Below, in pieces: positions 27,426 through 35,953 of a stretch of 64,000 nucleotides of DNA; within the stretch, counting starts at the first letter, position 1; each line of letters starts with the position of its first letter. The notes below the pieces were generated by a model. It searched no databases. It was not told the origin of the DNA and saw only the letters and a program-made list of their open reading frames with translations. A program made the translations under genes and the position numbers. Origin of the DNA: Tibeticola sediminis (GTDB lineage: Bacteria; Pseudomonadota; Gammaproteobacteria; Burkholderiales; Burkholderiaceae_C); NCBI RefSeq assembly GCF_003843835.1, contig NZ_RKQL01000004.1, positions 131,501-195,500 on the forward strand, given 5' to 3'.

Positions 27426-28022
27426 GTGAATGAGTACAACTTCGCCTCCGCGACGGTGTTGCTGCTGCTCATCACCGACCCGCTGGGCAACATCCCCATC
27501 TTCGCCAATGCGCTGAAGCGGGTGGAGCCTGCGCGGCGGGCGCGGGTGATCCTGCGCGAGGTGCTCATCGCCTTCGTGCTGCTGCTGGCCTTCATGTTCA
27601 TGGGCGCGGGTTTCCTGCGCCTGATGAATTTGTCGGACCTGTCGCTGCAGATCGCGGGCGGGGTCGTGCTGTTTTTGATTGCCCTGCGCATGATCTTCCC
27701 GCCGCCTTTCGAGGAGCAGGTGTCCGACGCCCACGAACCGCTGATCGTGCCGCTGGCCGTGCCTGCGCTGGCCGGCCCCTCGGCGCTCGCGACCGTGTTG
27801 CTGCTCGTGAGTCAGGCGCCCGAACGCCGCCTCGAGTGGGTGGCGGCGCTCACCGTCACCATGCTCGTCTGCGCGGTGGTGCTGGTGCTGGCCGAGCGCA
27901 TCCTGCGGCTCGTCGGCGAGCGCGTGGTCATGGCGTTCGAACGCCTCATGGGCCTGATCCTCGTGGCCATTTCGGTCGAGATGCTGTTGCGCGGCTTCAA
28001 GGCCGTGCTCCGCGCCGCTTGA
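27426..28022 (+). CDS. MarC family integral membrane protein
   Basis: A 198-residue protein with six hydrophobic helices and the family signature ITDPLGNIPIF near residues 16-26, then VPLAVPALAGPSALATVLLL. MarC proteins are inner-membrane proteins of unknown transport function; the old link to multidrug resistance is not supported. The start is GTG 27426 with GGGAGGCAGTC ahead of it; the ATG four bases later is out of frame. Confidence 0.88.
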   Translation: MNEYNFASATVLLLLITDPLGNIPIFANALKRVEPARRARVILREVLIAFVLLLAFMFMGAGFLRLMNLSDLSLQIAGGVVLFLIALRMIFPPPFEEQVSDAHEPLIVPLAVPALAGPSALATVLLLVSQAPERRLEWVAALTVTMLVCAVVLVLAERILRLVGERVVMAFERLMGLILVAISVEMLLRGFKAVLRAA

Positions 28023-28040
28023 AGGACCGCCGCCCCTTGC

Positions 28041-29237
28041 TCAGTCGGTCGCAACCTTGAGGCCGGCGGCGCGCCACTCGGGAAAGCCGCCGCGGAACCA
28101 GTGCACGCGGCTGTAGCCCGCCTTGAGCGCCGCCACGCTGGCCTTGTAGCTCTTCCAGCACTCCGGGCCGTTGCAGTTGAAGACGAGCGCGGCGCTCTTG
28201 TCTGCGGGCAGTTGGTTCAGGTCGAACTGGTCTTTGCTGGCATCAAAATCGGCGTCTTTGGCGCTGTGCTCGACGTAGGGCACGAGCTTCGCGCCGGGCA
28301 GGTGGCCGGCCTTGAATTCTTCGGCGTTGCGCGTGTCGATCAAGTGAGCGCCGGCCGCAGCGAGCTTGGCGACGGCCGCCGCATCGACCACGGTCGCACC
28401 AGCAAGACTGCGCGGCGTGAAGTAGCCGAGGGTGGAGACATAATCGAAGTCAGCCTTGGTCAGAGTGACCGGTTTGCCGCCTTCGGCCGCGCCGAGCGAC
28501 TCGGAGAGCGCCGCGCGCAGCGCGTCCGCACCGGGCTTGGCACCGTCTTTGAGCGCCACGGCCAAGCCCGGCACCGGTTTGGACTCGAGCACGAGCTTCA
28601 CCGGCTCGCCCGCGGCCACCCAACGGTCGAACACCGCGCGCTCCACAGCCACCACGTCACAGCGCTTGACCTGCAGACACAGCAGCAGCGCGTCCTGATA
28701 GCGCGTGTCGTAAATCGCTGAAAAATGCCGCTTCAGCGTGGTGTTGGCGGCATTGACCTCACCGCGCACCAGATAGGTCACGAGGCTGTCCTGCGCGGGC
28801 AGGCCGAGCTTCTTGCCTTGCGCCTGCGCGAGGCTGCCGACCGCGCTGTCCTTCGGTGCCACCAGCACCGCGCGCACCGGGCGATCCACGCCGACGACCG
28901 GCTGGTAGCCGTAGCGCACCGCACTCCCAATGACATGCGCCGGCCCCACCACCAAATCAGGAATGCGAGTGCGCACCGCGGAGAGATCGGCGGTCGCGTC
29001 CGTGGAGAGCTTCAAATCGGCCGAGAGCTTGTCCTTCCTCAGCGCCGACTCGAGCGCAGCCTTCCAGGCCTGATAGACCGAATAACGAGCCTGTTCCCCC
29101 TGGTCACCGGGGTTGATGAATCCGCGCAGATCCGCACCCTGGGCACCGGCCACCGCGCCAAACACCACCCAAACCGCGACCAGCGCGCGCCGGCGTGCGT
29201 GGTGACCGAGCGCATGAAAAGTATCGAATGGTTTCAT
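28041..29237 (-). CDS. PhnD-like binding protein fused to a rhodanese domain
   Basis: A 398-residue exported protein (signal peptide to about residue 34, AVAGAQG). Residues about 35-285 form a phosphate/phosphonate-type periplasmic binding domain (DLVVGPAHVIGSAVRYGYQPVVG, VAVERAVFDRWVAAG). Residues about 295-398 form a rhodanese domain with the loop FNCNGPECWKSYKA, where the first Cys of NCNGPE sits at the sulfurtransferase position and a second Cys follows. The combination suggests a periplasmic sulfur- or anion-related sensor or carrier. I know the domains, not the job of the fusion. ATG 29237 precedes the signal. It is convergent with marC and has FAH upstream on the same strand. Confidence 0.78.
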   Translation of the reverse strand: MKPFDTFHALGHHARRRALVAVWVVFGAVAGAQGADLRGFINPGDQGEQARYSVYQAWKAALESALRKDKLSADLKLSTDATADLSAVRTRIPDLVVGPAHVIGSAVRYGYQPVVGVDRPVRAVLVAPKDSAVGSLAQAQGKKLGLPAQDSLVTYLVRGEVNAANTTLKRHFSAIYDTRYQDALLLCLQVKRCDVVAVERAVFDRWVAAGEPVKLVLESKPVPGLAVALKDGAKPGADALRAALSESLGAAEGGKPVTLTKADFDYVSTLGYFTPRSLAGATVVDAAAVAKLAAAGAHLIDTRNAEEFKAGHLPGAKLVPYVEHSAKDADFDASKDQFDLNQLPADKSAALVFNCNGPECWKSYKASVAALKAGYSRVHWFRGGFPEWRAAGLKVATD

Positions 29238-29315
29238 GCGCGTATTCTGATCGAAGATTTGGCGCCCGTCACCCACCACCGGCCAAGCCCACGGCCATCG
29301 GTTTGCCGTCGCTCA

Positions 29316-29372
29316 GGCAACGCTGAATAGATTCCCGTGATGGCGCGCGCGAGGGAGTTGTTCAGCGTTGCC
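29316..29372. mobile_element. family B element, short form B5 (57 bp)
   Basis: Full terminal repeats GGCAACGCTGAATA and TTGTTCAGCGTTGCC are kept, but the middle of about 104 bp with the hairpin core is missing. It is flanked by CTCA on both sides (29312-29315 and 29373-29376). The right-hand copy contains the reverse-strand TGA stop of the FAH gene. Confidence 0.88.
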
Positions 29373-29373
29373 C

Positions 29374-30384
29374 TCAACGCTGCAGCGGCGCAATGCGCTG
29401 GTCGATGGCGCCGCAGAGGCTCAGCCCGTCGAGGCCCTTCATTTCGATGCGGATGGTGTCGCCAAACTTCATGTAGCCGGTGCTCGGCGCGCCGTCGAGG
29501 ATGGTTTCGATGGCGCGCTTTTCCGCGATGCAACTGTAGCCCTTGGGCCACTGCGGCCGGCCGTCGATCTCGACCCCCTTGTTGCTGACCGTGCCACTGC
29601 CGACGATGGAGCCCGCGCGTACGTTGCGCGTCTTGCAGATATGGGCGATCAACTGGCCGAAATGGAAGGTCATCTCCGGCCCGGCCTCGCACTGGCCGAC
29701 CTTGCGCCCGTTCCAGGTCGATTGCAGCGTGAGGTTCACGCGGCCGCGGTCCCAGGCCGCTCCGAGTTCGTCGAGCGTGACGGCCACGGGGCTGAAAGCG
29801 GTCGCGGGCTTGCTTTGGAAGAAGCCAAAACCCTTGGCCAGTTCGGCCGGGATGAGGTTGCGCAGGCTCACGTCGTTGGCGAGCATCAGCAGCCGGATGC
29901 CTTCGAGCGCCTGCTCGGGCGTGCTGCCCATGGGCACGTCGCCGGTGACCACGGCGATTTCGGCCTCGAAGTCGATACCGTAGTCTTCGCTGGGCACGAC
30001 CACATCGTCGCAGGGGCCGAGCAGCTCGTCGCTCGCGCCCTGGTACATCAGCGGGTCTTCGTAAAAGCTCGCGGGCACCTCGGCTCCGCGTGCGCGCCGT
30101 ACCAGCTCCACATGGTTGATGTAGGCCGAGCCGTCGGCCCACTGGTAGGCGCGCGGCAGCGGCGCCATGCACATCTTTGGGTCGAACGGAAACGCATGAC
30201 GCGCCTTGCCGCCGTTGAGCGCTTCGTACAAGTCCTGCAACTGCGGGCTCAGGAACCCCCAGTCGTCGAGCACCTGCTGCAGCCGCTCGGCGATGCCCGT
30301 CGCATAATGCGCCATGCTCAAGTCTCGCGAGACGACCACCAGTTGGCCGTCCCTCGAACCGTCCCGATACGTCGCCAGTTTCAT
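29374..30384 (-). CDS. fumarylacetoacetate hydrolase family protein
   Basis: A 336-residue FAH-fold enzyme. The metal-binding residues appear in DYGIDFEAEIAVVTGD (about 136-151) and the end of the fold in YMKFGDTIRIEMKGLDG. The length and N-terminus (MKLATYRDGSRDGQLVVVS) match the FAH subgroup found with aromatic-degradation genes in Burkholderiales. A hydrolase or decarboxylase of a beta-diketo acid is likely; the substrate is not fixed. It is divergent from an IclR regulator, the usual partner for such catabolic genes, and its stop codon lies in the duplication of element B5. Confidence 0.85.
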   Translation of the reverse strand: MKLATYRDGSRDGQLVVVSRDLSMAHYATGIAERLQQVLDDWGFLSPQLQDLYEALNGGKARHAFPFDPKMCMAPLPRAYQWADGSAYINHVELVRRARGAEVPASFYEDPLMYQGASDELLGPCDDVVVPSEDYGIDFEAEIAVVTGDVPMGSTPEQALEGIRLLMLANDVSLRNLIPAELAKGFGFFQSKPATAFSPVAVTLDELGAAWDRGRVNLTLQSTWNGRKVGQCEAGPEMTFHFGQLIAHICKTRNVRAGSIVGSGTVSNKGVEIDGRPQWPKGYSCIAEKRAIETILDGAPSTGYMKFGDTIRIEMKGLDGLSLCGAIDQRIAPLQR

Positions 30385-30430
30385 CGACCTGCCTCCGGGT
30401 TGCACCGCGCCGAGGCTCGGTGTTCGCGTT

Positions 30431-30461
30431 ACGAATGGGTAAACGAATTTATCCTAACGAA
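30431..30461. promoter_or_regulatory. ACGAA direct repeats between FAH and IclR genes
   Basis: Three ACGAA motifs at 30431-30435, 30443-30447 and 30457-30461, with an AT-rich stretch between, lie in the 93-bp divergent intergenic region. The block GTTAC-GAATG-GGTAAAC is also roughly symmetric. It is the only structured sequence here and could be the IclR operator; this is inference. Confidence 0.35.
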
Positions 30462-30477
30462 ATCTGCGAGGATTCTA

Positions 30478-31380
30478 TTGCAGCGCCGTCGGTCCGCCCC
30501 CGTCCCTGAAGACGACCCCAGCAGCTCCGCCCTGGCCGCCGAAAACGCGGCCCGCGACCGTGCCGGCATCCAGTCGGTCGAGGTTGGCTTCGCTTTGCTC
30601 GAAGTCCTCGCGCGCGCCACGGCGCCCTTGATGCTGCGCGACCTCGCCAGCGCCGCGGACATGAGCGCGGCCAAGGCGCACCGGTATCTGGTCAGCTTCC
30701 AGCGCCTGGGCATGGTGACGCAGGACCCGACCAACGCTCGCTACGCGCTCGGTCCGATGGCGCTGCGGCTGGGCCTGGCCGCCTTGCATCAGCTCGACCC
30801 CGTGCGGCTCGCGCGCGAGCGCGCCGCCGAACTCGCCGCCACGCTCGGACACACAGTGGCGCTCGCCGTCTGGGGCAACCACGGCCCGACCATCGTGCAC
30901 TGGCAAGAATCGGCCCTCGCGCGGCCGGTCACGCTGCGCCTCGGCGACGTCATGCCCTTGCTGGGGTCGGCGACCGGGCAGTGTTTTGCCGCCTGGCTGC
31001 GCCCGAGGGCACGCGGCGCCGCAGCCCGCGCGCTCGACGCGATGATCGACGCCGAGTTGCGACGCATCCGTGCGCTGCCCCCCGACGCCCGCGGCGAACT
31101 GCCGCTGACCCGCGCCGAGGTGCACGCCTTGTTGCAGCGGGTGCGCGAGCAGGGCATGGCGCGGGTCGTCGGCACCTTGCTGCCCGGTGTGGCGGGCTTC
31201 TGCGCCCCGGTCTTCGATGCAGACGGGCGGCTGGCGCTGGGCATGGTCGCACTCGGGCCGGTTCCCGCTTTCGACGCGCAATGGGGCGGTGCCGTGGAAC
31301 GCGCGCTGCGGGCCCAAGCCCAGGCACTGAGCGCCGAGCTCGGTTGGCCGGGCGCAGCAAGCGACGCGGCCCGCCCATGA
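30478..31380 (+). CDS. IclR family transcriptional regulator
   Basis: A 300-residue IclR regulator. The winged helix-turn-helix covers about 25-80 (SVEVGFALLEVLARATAPLML, then DMSAAKAHRYLVSFQRLGMV). The effector domain contains LGSATGQCFAAWL and ends in a GAF-like fold. I propose TTG 30478 as start: GAGGA lies five to eight bases before it and no in-frame ATG or GTG fits the domain. It is divergent from the FAH gene and probably controls it. Its stop overlaps the ATG of the DUF3108 gene. Confidence 0.82.
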   Translation: MQRRRSAPVPEDDPSSSALAAENAARDRAGIQSVEVGFALLEVLARATAPLMLRDLASAADMSAAKAHRYLVSFQRLGMVTQDPTNARYALGPMALRLGLAALHQLDPVRLARERAAELAATLGHTVALAVWGNHGPTIVHWQESALARPVTLRLGDVMPLLGSATGQCFAAWLRPRARGAAARALDAMIDAELRRIRALPPDARGELPLTRAEVHALLQRVREQGMARVVGTLLPGVAGFCAPVFDADGRLALGMVALGPVPAFDAQWGGAVERALRAQAQALSAELGWPGAASDAARP

Positions 31381-32603
31381 GCGCCGGCGTCCCCCCCATG
31401 CCACTGGCCCCCCGCGCAGCAAGCGATGCGGCGGACCGCGCCCGCCCACCGACCTGGGCCATCGTGTTCGTGGTCGTGGCGCATCTCGCGCTGCTCATGG
31501 GCTTCGGGGCGCGCCCCCCCAGTCCCGCGCCGTCGACCGCCGCGCCGGTCGCGCTCGAAACCCGCCTGCTGTCCGCGCAACCACCGACGGCTGCGCCGGC
31601 CGCGCCCCCGCCGAAGGCTGCCGCGCCTGCCCGGGCGCCTGCCCCCCGCCCCGCCCCACAGGCCGAGCCTGCGGACGCAGCGGCGCCCGAGCCTGCGGCG
31701 GCGGACACCCCCGATGCCGGGCCGACGCCCCCCCCGATCGAGGCCGTCGCCGCGTCCGAGGCTGCGCCCCCGGTTGCCGTGCCCGCCGCCAGCGCGGCCT
31801 CGGAGGTGGTGGCGGCAGCGTCGCCGCGTGACGAGCCTTCGACGGACCTGAGCGCGGCGCGCCCGCCGGCCGACCCGCTCGATACGGTGCGCCAGGGGCC
31901 GATGCTGGCGGGCGCGGTCGCACGTGCCGGCGCGCCGGGCCCGTGGCCCTTCAAGCTCGTGCCACCGCTGCGCGCGCGTTACACGGTGGAGGCGCGGGTC
32001 CGCGGCCTGCCGTTTCATGCGCGGGCCGAGATTCTTTGGCAGCACGACGGGCGACGCTACCGCGCGCGGCAGGAAATCGGCGCGCTGTTCCTCGGCGCGC
32101 GCGTGCAAACCAGCGAAGGCCTGCTGCAAGCCGAGGGGCTCGCCCCGGAACGCTATGCCGACCGCACCAAGAGCGAGGTCGCCGCACATTTCGATCGCGC
32201 CCAGGGTCGCGTCGTCTTCAGCGCCAATACGCCCGATGCGCCGCTCTACCCGCTGGCCCAGGACCGGCTGAGTCTGTTCCTCCAGCTCGCGGGTTGGTGG
32301 AACGCAGCGCCGGAGCGCTTTGAACCGGGCACCGAACTCACGCTCGAGGTCGTCGGGCCGCGCAGCGCCGAGCCCTGGCGCTTCGTGTTTGGCGCCGATG
32401 AGCATCTCGACACGCCTCTGGGCGCGCTCAGCGCGCGGCGGGTGCTGCGCGAAGGTTCGGGGCGTTACGACCTCAAGGCCGAACTTTGGCTCGGCCCGCC
32501 GCCCGTGCACGGCCTGCCGATCCGCATCCGGCTCACGCAAGCCAACGGCGACTTCGTCGACCTGCTCATCCAGGAAATCGACAGCGCACCCGAGCCGCAG
32601 TAA
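31377..32603 (+). CDS. DUF3108 domain protein with membrane anchor and Pro/Ala linker
   Basis: A 408-residue protein. One transmembrane helix near 27-43 (WAIVFVVVAHLALLMGF) is followed by about 130 residues of Ala/Pro/Glu-rich linker of TonB-like composition. The C-terminal DUF3108 domain (about 195-405) includes RYTVEARVRGLPFHARAEI and DLLIQEIDSA. DUF3108 proteins are periplasmic beta-rich proteins of unknown role. The start overlaps the IclR stop (ATGA). The linker has the GC-rich codon bias expected for low-complexity regions. Confidence 0.75.
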   Translation: MSAGVPPMPLAPRAASDAADRARPPTWAIVFVVVAHLALLMGFGARPPSPAPSTAAPVALETRLLSAQPPTAAPAAPPPKAAAPARAPAPRPAPQAEPADAAAPEPAAADTPDAGPTPPPIEAVAASEAAPPVAVPAASAASEVVAAASPRDEPSTDLSAARPPADPLDTVRQGPMLAGAVARAGAPGPWPFKLVPPLRARYTVEARVRGLPFHARAEILWQHDGRRYRARQEIGALFLGARVQTSEGLLQAEGLAPERYADRTKSEVAAHFDRAQGRVVFSANTPDAPLYPLAQDRLSLFLQLAGWWNAAPERFEPGTELTLEVVGPRSAEPWRFVFGADEHLDTPLGALSARRVLREGSGRYDLKAELWLGPPPVHGLPIRIRLTQANGDFVDLLIQEIDSAPEPQ

Positions 32604-32823
32604 GGCCGCGGCCGACCGATGGCGCCCGCCGGGCGCGCGGCGCACCCCTCCATCTTCCCGATCGGGCGACGGATTTCCTGCCGAAGCGGCGCGGCTTCGA
32701 TGGAAAGTTAGTGCACACTCCGTTTCTGCAAAAATACCCCTGCCGGCCTTGAACCCGGGGGCTTTGGTGCAATATGGGGCACCAGGGGCGCCCGAGGTGC
32801 CCGACTTGAAGGAGAATGCGCGT

Positions 32824-33105
32824 ATGAACCTGCTTTACGACTCTGACAGCTTTGCGGTGATGCATCTGCTGGCCAATGCCGAGGCGGCCGATGCTGCCCA
32901 GCCCGGCGAGCCGGTGCTGGCGCGCCACGGCTTCGAAATCGTCGACAAGCGGCACGGCAAGGAGATTTACCTCGACGGCTCCTGGGCCGAGCTGTTCCAG
33001 CAGCAAATTTCCGCCTGGCAGGCCAGCACGCCCACCCAGGAAGAGGTCGAAGACACGCTCGAACGCTACGCTGCACTGGCCCAGCAACCGGTCGTCGTGC
33101 ACTGA
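32824..33105 (+). CDS. DUF3567 family protein
   Basis: A 93-residue acidic cytoplasmic protein (MNLLYDSDSFAVMHLLANAE, then RHGFEIVDKRHGKEIYLDG) matching DUF3567. That family is found almost only in Betaproteobacteria and has no known function. The start is preceded by a strong TTGAAGGAGAATG. The 220 bp upstream, back to the DUF3108 stop, hold no recognised gene. One base after its stop lies the truncated element A3. Confidence 0.85.
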   Translation: MNLLYDSDSFAVMHLLANAEAADAAQPGEPVLARHGFEIVDKRHGKEIYLDGSWAELFQQQISAWQASTPTQEEVEDTLERYAALAQQPVVVH

Positions 33106-33106
33106 G

Positions 33107-33199
33107 CCTAAATCAGGCAGTTGACCGCTTTGAGCTGAATGCAAGGTGTTCATGTTTGAACCGTTTTGGGTGCAAAGGCCGTTCAGCGCTTGGGTGAGC
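33107..33199 (-). mobile_element. family A remnant A3 (93 bp)
   Basis: Starts CCTAAATCAGGCAGTTGACC (one change from the terminal repeat) and follows the A1 orientation through GTTCAGCGCTTGGGTGAGC. It then stops abruptly; the other 140 bp and the second terminal repeat are gone. It occupies the gap between the DUF3567 stop and the ChaN-like lipoprotein start. Confidence 0.8.
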
Positions 33200-33206
33200 T
33201 CCGATC

Positions 33207-34127
33207 ATGCGCGCGAGCGGCCCGCGTAGCCTCCGCCACGCCGTCCTTTGGACGGCGTTCGCGTCTCTAGCGCTGCTCGCGGGGTGCGGCAACCCGGCGC
33301 CATCGCGCCCTGGCCCGGAAGCGGTCGTGCGACGCTTCGACGTTTCGTGGGCCGACGACCCGGCGAATCGGGTCGCGCGGGTGCGTCCGGCATTGCGGTC
33401 TCTGGAGCCGTTCGATCTGCTGCTCGTGGGGGAGCGGCACGATGCGCCGGAGCACCAGGCGCTCGAAGCCACGATCGTGCAGGTACTGGCGCAGGAGCAG
33501 CGGCTTGCCGCGCTGGCGCTGGAGATGGCCGAGCGCGGCCGCAGCACGGCAGGCCTGCCTCGCGACGCCGACGACGATGCCCTGCGGCTGGCCCTGGCCT
33601 GGAACGACGCAGGCTGGCCCTGGCCGCTCTATGCCCCGGCGATCCGCGCGGCGGTGCGCGCCGGCGTGCCGGTCGTGGGCGCGAATCTGCCCGATGCATC
33701 GATCGGGATCACTTCAAAAAACAGAGCGTTCGACGAGCATTTGACGCCGGCAAACCGGCAAAAACAGATCCAAAAGATCCGCGAGGGGCATTGCGACCTG
33801 CTGCCCGAGCGGGCTTGGCTTCCGATGCTGCGGGTGCAGACCGCCCGCGATGCGGCCATGGCGCAAACCCTGCGCGCAGCGGCAGCCCCGGGCCGCGTCG
33901 TGGTGCTGCTGGCCGGGTCCGCGCATGTGGACCGGCGGCTCGGCGTGCCGGGGCATCTGGATGGCGCGGAGCGCGTGCGCTCGATCGCGCTCTATGCACC
34001 GTCGGAGCCGGGCGATGCGCCGCCCGAGCTCGACGTCGATGCGGTGTGGATCACCCCGCCGCGTGCCGAAGCCGACCCCTGCGCCGCGCTGCGCGAGCGC
34101 TGGGGGCAGCAAGGCCATCAGTCGTAA
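33207..34127 (+). CDS. ChaN-like lipoprotein (DUF399)
   Basis: A 306-residue exported lipoprotein (signal AVLWTAFASLALLAGC, lipobox LAGC). It has the ChaN/EreA-like fold signatures LLLVGERHDAPEHQALE (about 72-88), LALEMAERGR and VVLLAGSAHVDRRLGVP. ChaN binds haem and has been tied to iron uptake in Campylobacter; that link is weak here. Residues about 168-187 (SKNRAFDEHLTPANRQK) come from an in-frame family D repeat just before the conserved IREGHCDLLPE. The 3' end overlaps the convergent gshA by 10 bp. The start may be affected by the A3 remnant immediately upstream. Confidence 0.78.
   Translation: MRASGPRSLRHAVLWTAFASLALLAGCGNPAPSRPGPEAVVRRFDVSWADDPANRVARVRPALRSLEPFDLLLVGERHDAPEHQALEATIVQVLAQEQRLAALALEMAERGRSTAGLPRDADDDALRLALAWNDAGWPWPLYAPAIRAAVRAGVPVVGANLPDASIGITSKNRAFDEHLTPANRQKQIQKIREGHCDLLPERAWLPMLRVQTARDAAMAQTLRAAAAPGRVVVLLAGSAHVDRRLGVPGHLDGAERVRSIALYAPSEPGDAPPELDVDAVWITPPRAEADPCAALRERWGQQGHQS
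33712..33765 (-). repeat. family D repeat in frame inside the ChaN-like gene
   Basis: Reverse complement reads GGTTTGCCGGCGTCAAATGC and ends CTGTTTTTTGAAG, aligning end to end with the intergenic copies at 41682 and 55801. It encodes SKNRA and HLTPANRQK without breaking the frame. Confidence 0.7.
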
Positions 34128-35413
34128 ATCTCGGCCTCGGGGTCGGTGGCCTCGAGCTCGTAGCTCGCCGCGAGCATGGCCAGGCGGCCGATGACGCCGT
34201 ACATGTAGAAGCGGTTGGGCGCGCTGGCGCCGGGCTTGATGCCGGGCTGCGGCAAATGGGTGCTCTGCTCGAACGCCAGTGGCACGAAGCTCGCGCCTGG
34301 GGCGTTGAGGTTTTCGTCGACGCCGCGCTCGGCATGCACGCGGTAGAAGCCGCCGACGACGTAACGGTCCATCATGTAGACCACCGGTTCGGCCACGGCT
34401 TCGTTCACCCGCTCATGGGTGATGACACCTTCTTGGATGATGACGTCGCTCACCGACTGGCCGTCCTTGATGACGCTCATTTTGTTGCGCGTCTTGCGGT
34501 TGAGCGCCTCGAGCTCCTTGACGTCGCGCACCATCATGATGCCCATGCCGTAGGTGCCGTTGTCGGCCTTCACCACCGCAAACGGCTTTTCATGGATGCC
34601 GTACTCCTTGTATTTTCGGCGGATGCGGGTGAGCAGCGCATCGACGTTGCTGCGCAGGCATTCCATGCCCGTGCCCTCGGAAAAATCCACCTCGCCGCAC
34701 TGGCTGAACATCGGATTGATGAGCCAAGGGTCGATGCCGATGAGTTTGCCAAAGCGCTTGGCCACCTCCTCATAGCAGCGGAAGTGGTTGCTCTTGCGGC
34801 GCACATGCCAGCCCGCGTGCAGCGGTGGCAGCAGGTATTGTTCGTGCAGGTCTTCCAGGATGCCCGGCACACCCGCCGACAGATCGTTGTTGAGCAGGAT
34901 GGTGCAGGGGTCGAAATCCTTGAGCCCGAGCCGCCGCGGCGTGCGGATGACCGGCTCGAGCGTGAGCGATTCGCCCGTGGGCAGCTCGATGACCGTGGTC
35001 TCCTTGATGTCGGGGTTGATCGAGCCGATGCGCACATTCAGCCCCGCCATGTAGAAGATGCGCCGCAGCTGCGCCACGTTGCTCAGGTAGAACAAGTTGC
35101 GCGTGTGGTTCTCGGGAATGATGAGCAGGTTCTTCGCCTCGGGGCAGATCTTCTCGATCGCCGCCTGCGCGGCCTGCACCGCCAGCGGCAGCATTTCAGC
35201 CGTGAGGTTGTTCCAGCCGCCGGGGAACAGGTTGGTGTCCACCGGCGCGAGCTTGAAGCCGGCATTACGCACATCCACCGAGCTGTAAAACGGCGGCGTG
35301 TGCTCCATCCACTCCAGCCGGAACCAGCGCTCGATCGCGGGCATGGAGTCGAGGATGCGTTGCTCGAGTTCGTTGATCGGCCCGGTCAGGGCGGTGACGA
35401 GATGGGGAACCAT
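34118..35413 (-). CDS. gshA: glutamate-cysteine ligase, proteobacterial type
   Basis: A 431-residue enzyme of the distinct proteobacterial (Acidithiobacillus-type) gshA family, not homologous in length or order to the E. coli enzyme. It makes gamma-glutamylcysteine, the first step of glutathione synthesis. Landmarks are EWMEHTPPFYSSVDVRNAGFK at the N-terminus, DTNLFPGGWNNL, AVVKADNGTYGMGIM (ATP-grasp-like) and the C-terminal YMYGVIGRLAMLAASYELE. No gshB is adjacent. The 150 bp upstream separate it from the cytochrome gene's 3' end. Confidence 0.93.
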   Translation of the reverse strand: MVPHLVTALTGPINELEQRILDSMPAIERWFRLEWMEHTPPFYSSVDVRNAGFKLAPVDTNLFPGGWNNLTAEMLPLAVQAAQAAIEKICPEAKNLLIIPENHTRNLFYLSNVAQLRRIFYMAGLNVRIGSINPDIKETTVIELPTGESLTLEPVIRTPRRLGLKDFDPCTILLNNDLSAGVPGILEDLHEQYLLPPLHAGWHVRRKSNHFRCYEEVAKRFGKLIGIDPWLINPMFSQCGEVDFSEGTGMECLRSNVDALLTRIRRKYKEYGIHEKPFAVVKADNGTYGMGIMMVRDVKELEALNRKTRNKMSVIKDGQSVSDVIIQEGVITHERVNEAVAEPVVYMMDRYVVGGFYRVHAERGVDENLNAPGASFVPLAFEQSTHLPQPGIKPGASAPNRFYMYGVIGRLAMLAASYELEATDPEAEIYD

Positions 35414-35563
35414 GGGCGGCCTTGAAAGCGTGTGCGGGTGTGGCGGAGATTGTAGGCACGCACGGTGACAGTGGATGGGGCGCGACCCACTGGATTCAAC
35501 TGGCTGCGGCCAACGAAGGATCGGCGCCGCCCACCGAGCCGCGCGCGGCCATCGCCCCCAGCC

Positions 35564-35953
35564 TCAATGCCCGCCCGCGGCCAGCCAGCCCACGAGCAGC
35601 GTGGCTTCTTCGAGTGTGAGTTGCTGGTGGGCCCCGATGCGGCTCATGCCGTCGCAGCGCACGAGGCGCTGGGCGTAGCTTTGCTGCGCTGCGGGGTCTG
35701 CGCCGGGCTGGCGCCCCAGCTTCTCGGACAGCGCCTTCATGCTGGGCGCGCTGCCGCGCGGCGTCGCGCCGTGGCAGCCGTAGCACCCCTTGTCCAGCGC
35801 CAGTTGCGCAGCCTGCGCAGCAAGCGCCGCATCCGGGGCGGCCCATGCGACCGGGGCGATGCCGAGCGCGGCAGCCAGCCCCCAGGCGAGCGCTGCCGCC
35901 CGGGACCATCGCAGCCGGCCCGGTCCCGGGCCTGCATGCCACGTGAGGCTCAT
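35564..35953 (-). CDS. periplasmic c-type cytochrome, class I
   Basis: A 129-residue precursor with a signal peptide ([20 protein letters not shown]) and one haem-binding motif CYGCH at 57-61. The axial methionine is probably in [14 protein letters not shown]. It looks like a small cytochrome c553/c5-type electron carrier. The start ATG overlaps the proA stop by 4 bp, an odd but clear coupling to proline biosynthesis that probably reflects only operon layout. Confidence 0.85.
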   Translation of the reverse strand: MSLTWHAGPGPGRLRWSRAAALAWGLAAALGIAPVAWAAPDAALAAQAAQLALDKGCYGCHGATPRGSAPSMKALSEKLGRQPGADPAAQQSYAQRLVRCDGMSRIGAHQQLTLEEATLLVGWLAAGGH

